Both the position numbers and the translations under genes were made by a program. A stretch of 64,000 nucleotides of DNA from Caproiciproducens sp. CPB-2 (GTDB taxonomy: Bacteria; Bacillota; Clostridia; Oscillospirales; Acutalibacteraceae), in the NCBI RefSeq assembly GCF_036287215.1, contig NZ_CP142860.1, forward strand, positions 1,054,001 to 1,118,000, in the 5' to 3' direction. The notes below the pieces were generated by a model that was not told the origin of the DNA, did no database searches, and saw only the letters and a program-made list of their open reading frames with translations. Shown one piece after another: positions 61,560 through 64,000 of this stretch; position 1 is the first letter of the stretch, and each line of letters opens with the position of its first letter.

Positions 61560-62495
61560 CTACCGGTGGGCAGATTGTTTCTCCGGTAAAAGAAACGACT
61601 TTTGAGCACCCGCTTCCAGACGGTCAGTGGGCTTCAGGCGGCCGATCAGCAGAGGAGACATGGGATCGTGAAGACGATAATTTTCTAAAGGAAGCTGTGA
61701 ATTTTTGTTCGCGTAACAGTATTTACAGCCGTTAGGACAGCTATTGAGCGCTCCGAGATCCCGACTTTCTATGCAGTGACACCCTTCACGAAATCCGCGG
61801 TGCTTGAGTTTACGGAACTGAATGCCATTTGCGCGTCCTAAGATGTCTAGGGTAACGCAACCGGAAGTTTCAATCCCATACCCGGCATAATTTTCTTCCG
61901 GGCCGCAGGTCTGGATGGGAATGCCGTATTTCGCCGCGATTGCACCAAGGCCCCGGGCCAGCGCATCCTTGTCCTCTTCCCGCAGCGGGACCAGTTCCGG
62001 AAAATTCACCTCGTGCTTTTTATACATCTCTACAAAGCTGAAAATACAGCGGTCCACATGGCCCGCCAGCCGTTTCGCCATCGACTCAAAGGTTTCGAGG
62101 TGGCGGGCGACAGTATATTTTTTTGTGAGAAGCACAGGGTCATACCGCCACGCAATGCGTTTGGCTCCGACAATTTCAGCAAGTCGCAGCAGGGTGGCAA
62201 TGCTTGTGTCAATATCCGGGACTCCGGGTTCGACATCCCGGCCGTAGGCGGTAATCGTATAATAAAAATAAGTATGGAACCGTTCCGTGATCGTATGGAT
62301 ACGGTCTAAAACAGGCGCAAAATTTTTTGACCCGAAAATGACGCAGTCCACCTGATCCGGCGTTAGTTCGTAGCGACGCACCGAGTTGGGAAAAAGAGAG
62401 TTCCGCGAAAAGGCGTAGCCTTCTTCAAACCGGCGGAACATCCAGTCCGAATAGTGGTTTACAATGTCGGTTCGTCCGCTGATATTGATGATCAT
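61560..62495 (-). CDS. DUF1848 protein (copy B)
   Basis: A 311-residue paralogue of copy A: N-terminus INISGRTDIVNHYSDW, WRYDPVLLTK and a C-terminal GCHCIES followed by C253, C257 and C260 (CPNGCKYC, then YA). The two copies are well diverged, so this is not a recent duplication. The ATG at 62495 follows AAGGAGG and overlaps the upstream glycosylase stop by four bases. Confidence 0.88.
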   Translation of the reverse strand: MIINISGRTDIVNHYSDWMFRRFEEGYAFSRNSLFPNSVRRYELTPDQVDCVIFGSKNFAPVLDRIHTITERFHTYFYYTITAYGRDVEPGVPDIDTSIATLLRLAEIVGAKRIAWRYDPVLLTKKYTVARHLETFESMAKRLAGHVDRCIFSFVEMYKKHEVNFPELVPLREEDKDALARGLGAIAAKYGIPIQTCGPEENYAGYGIETSGCVTLDILGRANGIQFRKLKHRGFREGCHCIESRDLGALNSCPNGCKYCYANKNSQLPLENYRLHDPMSPLLIGRLKPTDRLEAGAQKSFLLPEKQSAHR

Positions 62496-63403
62496 CCGCC
62501 CGCCTCCTTGCTTTTTTGCGAGTTCTTCCACGCGGCGTACTCTTTCGGCATACAGACCGCGCAGGGACGGTACCCAGCCGCAACAGCCGTTTTTTCGTCC
62601 GCAAAAAACACACGGCTTTTTACATACTGCCCTTTTGCAATCGCGCGCAGAGCGGAAGGGCAGTCCAACCGTCCGTAAATTTTATTTTTACGGTGCCCGC
62701 CCAGGGTCCCTTTTTCTTCGCTCAGATAGGGCTTTCCATCCGTACCGATCAGCGTGTATTCTTTCTTACATTCCATATCTTTTGCTCCTAGAAAGGAAAT
62801 TTTCCACAGATAGATGGAAGCCACCGAGCCGTATGGTGAATACCGTGACCGGCACAGATCGAATTGCTTTCGTGTCAGCTTCGGAAAACCATACAGCTTT
62901 TCCATGCCGCGGCGGATGGCAACGTCACCCCAGCTGACAACGTCGGGCCGCTCCATACAGTTGAGAAGCAGCATCTCCGCGGTCCACGGTCCGACACCCC
63001 GAATTCGCGTCAGGCGGTGAACCACCTCCGCGTCCGAAAGATTCCGCAAATCATCCAGCCGGATACTTCCATAACAAATGTTTTCAGCCAGTTCCGAAAT
63101 GCAAACCGCTTTTTTCATGGTCATACCGCAATGCTGAATATCGTCTGCCGAAACAGAGGACAGGTTCTTCGGTGAAATGTCGCTGAACCTGTCCTGCATG
63201 CGGCCCCAGATCGTGTTTGCGGAACGGACGGAGACCAGCTGACCGATCACGGCATAAACGAGCGCCGCGAATACATCCGGAATGACTACACGTTCCACCC
63301 GTCCGAGCCGCGCGATGGCCGAGCCGAGAACCGCGTCTGAGGCAGAAAGGTATGCTACTTCTTTAGACCCATAATCGAAATATTTGGTTTTAACGGTTCG
63401 CAT
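62492..63403 (-). CDS. AlkA-type DNA glycosylase fused to an Ada-like metal-binding domain
   Basis: A 303-residue protein in two parts. Residues about 1-205 are a helix-hairpin-helix glycosylase: LTRIRGVGPWTAEMLLL is the HhH-GPD motif, followed by the catalytic aspartate in DVVSWGDVAIRR. Residues about 215-300 resemble the Ada zinc region: CPSALRAIAKGQ, VFFADEKTAVAAGYRPCAVC; only three cysteines are obvious, so metal ligation is uncertain. The predicted role is to excise 3-methyladenine and related bases. Start overlaps the upstream ogt by 14 bases. Confidence 0.85.
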   Translation of the reverse strand: MRTVKTKYFDYGSKEVAYLSASDAVLGSAIARLGRVERVVIPDVFAALVYAVIGQLVSVRSANTIWGRMQDRFSDISPKNLSSVSADDIQHCGMTMKKAVCISELAENICYGSIRLDDLRNLSDAEVVHRLTRIRGVGPWTAEMLLLNCMERPDVVSWGDVAIRRGMEKLYGFPKLTRKQFDLCRSRYSPYGSVASIYLWKISFLGAKDMECKKEYTLIGTDGKPYLSEEKGTLGGHRKNKIYGRLDCPSALRAIAKGQYVKSRVFFADEKTAVAAGYRPCAVCMPKEYAAWKNSQKSKEAGG

Positions 63404-63860
63404 GAGTCCGTTCCAGCTTCAGAAGCTGTTCTTTTCGTTCCAGCCCGCCCGCGTAGCCGACCAGCCCGCCGTCGGAACCAACGACTCGATGGCACGGCGT
63501 TAAGATCAAAATCGGATTTTTATTGTTCGCCATGCCTACGGCACGCGACGCCGACGGGCGACCGATGCTTTTCGCAACCTGCCCGTAGCTCCGGGTCTCT
63601 CCGTACGGAATGCTCCGCAGCGCCGCCCAAACGGTTTTTTGAAACTCCGTCCCCTCCGCTCTGAGCGGCAAGTCAAAGGCCTTGCGGATTCCGGAAAAAT
63701 ATTCCGAAAGCTGGCGCTCCGCTTCCTTCAACAAGGGCGTTTTCGGCGTAACGGCAGTCTCCGGCGGATCGTCCGTGAAGGACAGACCCGTAATGGTGTC
63801 GTTCGCGGCAGTGATCAAAACCAGACCCAGTGGGGTTGAAATTTTTGCCGTATCTTTCAT
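63390..63860 (-). CDS. ogt: Methylated-DNA--protein-cysteine methyltransferase (copy 2)
   Basis: A 156-residue O6-methylguanine repair protein with YGETRSYGQVAKSIGRP, the active site TPCHRVVGSDG near residue 120 and GYAGGLERK. First gene of the nine-gene alkylation operon. RBS AGGAGGCG. A TAATAT at 63886-63891 (minus) may be its -10. The last 140 bases of the window otherwise show no feature. Confidence 0.95.
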   Translation of the reverse strand: MKDTAKISTPLGLVLITAANDTITGLSFTDDPPETAVTPKTPLLKEAERQLSEYFSGIRKAFDLPLRAEGTEFQKTVWAALRSIPYGETRSYGQVAKSIGRPSASRAVGMANNKNPILILTPCHRVVGSDGGLVGYAGGLERKEQLLKLERTHANR

Positions 63861-64000
63861 TTGTATCGCCTCCTGATATACTCCTATATTACCCGTCTTT
63901 TATCCGCATGTCTTCCGATTTTGCACTATCTAATTTTCAGCATCTCGTTACGGTATGAATGAGCCCCTTTGTTATATCAACGACTAATCGTTAGGACACT

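Overview
The window is a low-to-moderate-GC Gram-positive anaerobe chromosome, most likely a clostridial Oscillospiraceae/Acutalibacteraceae member. The evidence is a sporulation-type PASTA penicillin-binding protein in the cell-wall cluster, many TTG/GTG starts behind strong GGAGG sites, a T-box leader, a CIRCE element, a SufCBDSU operon and abundant Ser/Cys-type lipoproteins. The genus is an inference from gene content only. Coding is dense, and most operon ends carry clear intrinsic terminators.

Layout. 0-9.3 kb: cell-wall/division cluster (spoVD-like, a degenerate Mur-ligase-like fragment, mraY, spoVE/ftsW, murG, murA, divIB, ftsZ); murD, murE and murF are absent from this stretch. 9.4-14.4 kb: CorA-type transporter, an orphan fumarase beta subunit, a CDF metal exporter and htpG under a CIRCE operator. 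14.5-19.3 kb (minus): MoxR-DUF58-transglutaminase operon. 19.4-24.6 kb: sirtuin, two lipoproteins, DUF1540 protein, MotAB stator, YjbR protein. 24.6-27.9 kb: Trp T-box leader and TrpXYZ-type ABC importer. 28-30.1 kb: two tandem Rrf2 regulators divergent from cysK. 30.4-40.4 kb: two-component system, gpsA, Mrp, MarR plus heterodimeric ABC exporter, gpmA. 40.5-45.4 kb (minus): suf operon, with sufS frameshifted. 45.5-47.4 kb (minus): ABC-F ribosome-protection gene behind an attenuator leader.

47.4-57 kb is accessory: a large serine recombinase, a type II Wadjet remnant (jetA and jetB intact, jetC cut to 150 codons, no jetD), mobile-element debris, a MarR-permease pair and two related sigma-like regulators. 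57.1-57.2 kb (minus) holds a c-di-GMP-I riboswitch followed by terminators and no normal-sized gene. 57.3-63.9 kb (minus) is a tight nine-gene alkylation-damage operon: two Ogt methyltransferases, an AlkA-type glycosylase fused to an Ada-like metal-binding tail, AlkD, AdaA, a DMT-family permease, an unknown protein and two DUF1848 proteins with a C-terminal CxxxCxxC motif.

The strongest leads are the doubled methyltransferase-glycosylase-DUF1848 modules, the orphan riboswitch unit, the uORF/antiterminator leader of the ABC-F gene, and a nearly identical palindromic operator at the suf and gpmA promoters. All domain calls were made by eye from translated sequence; no database search was run.
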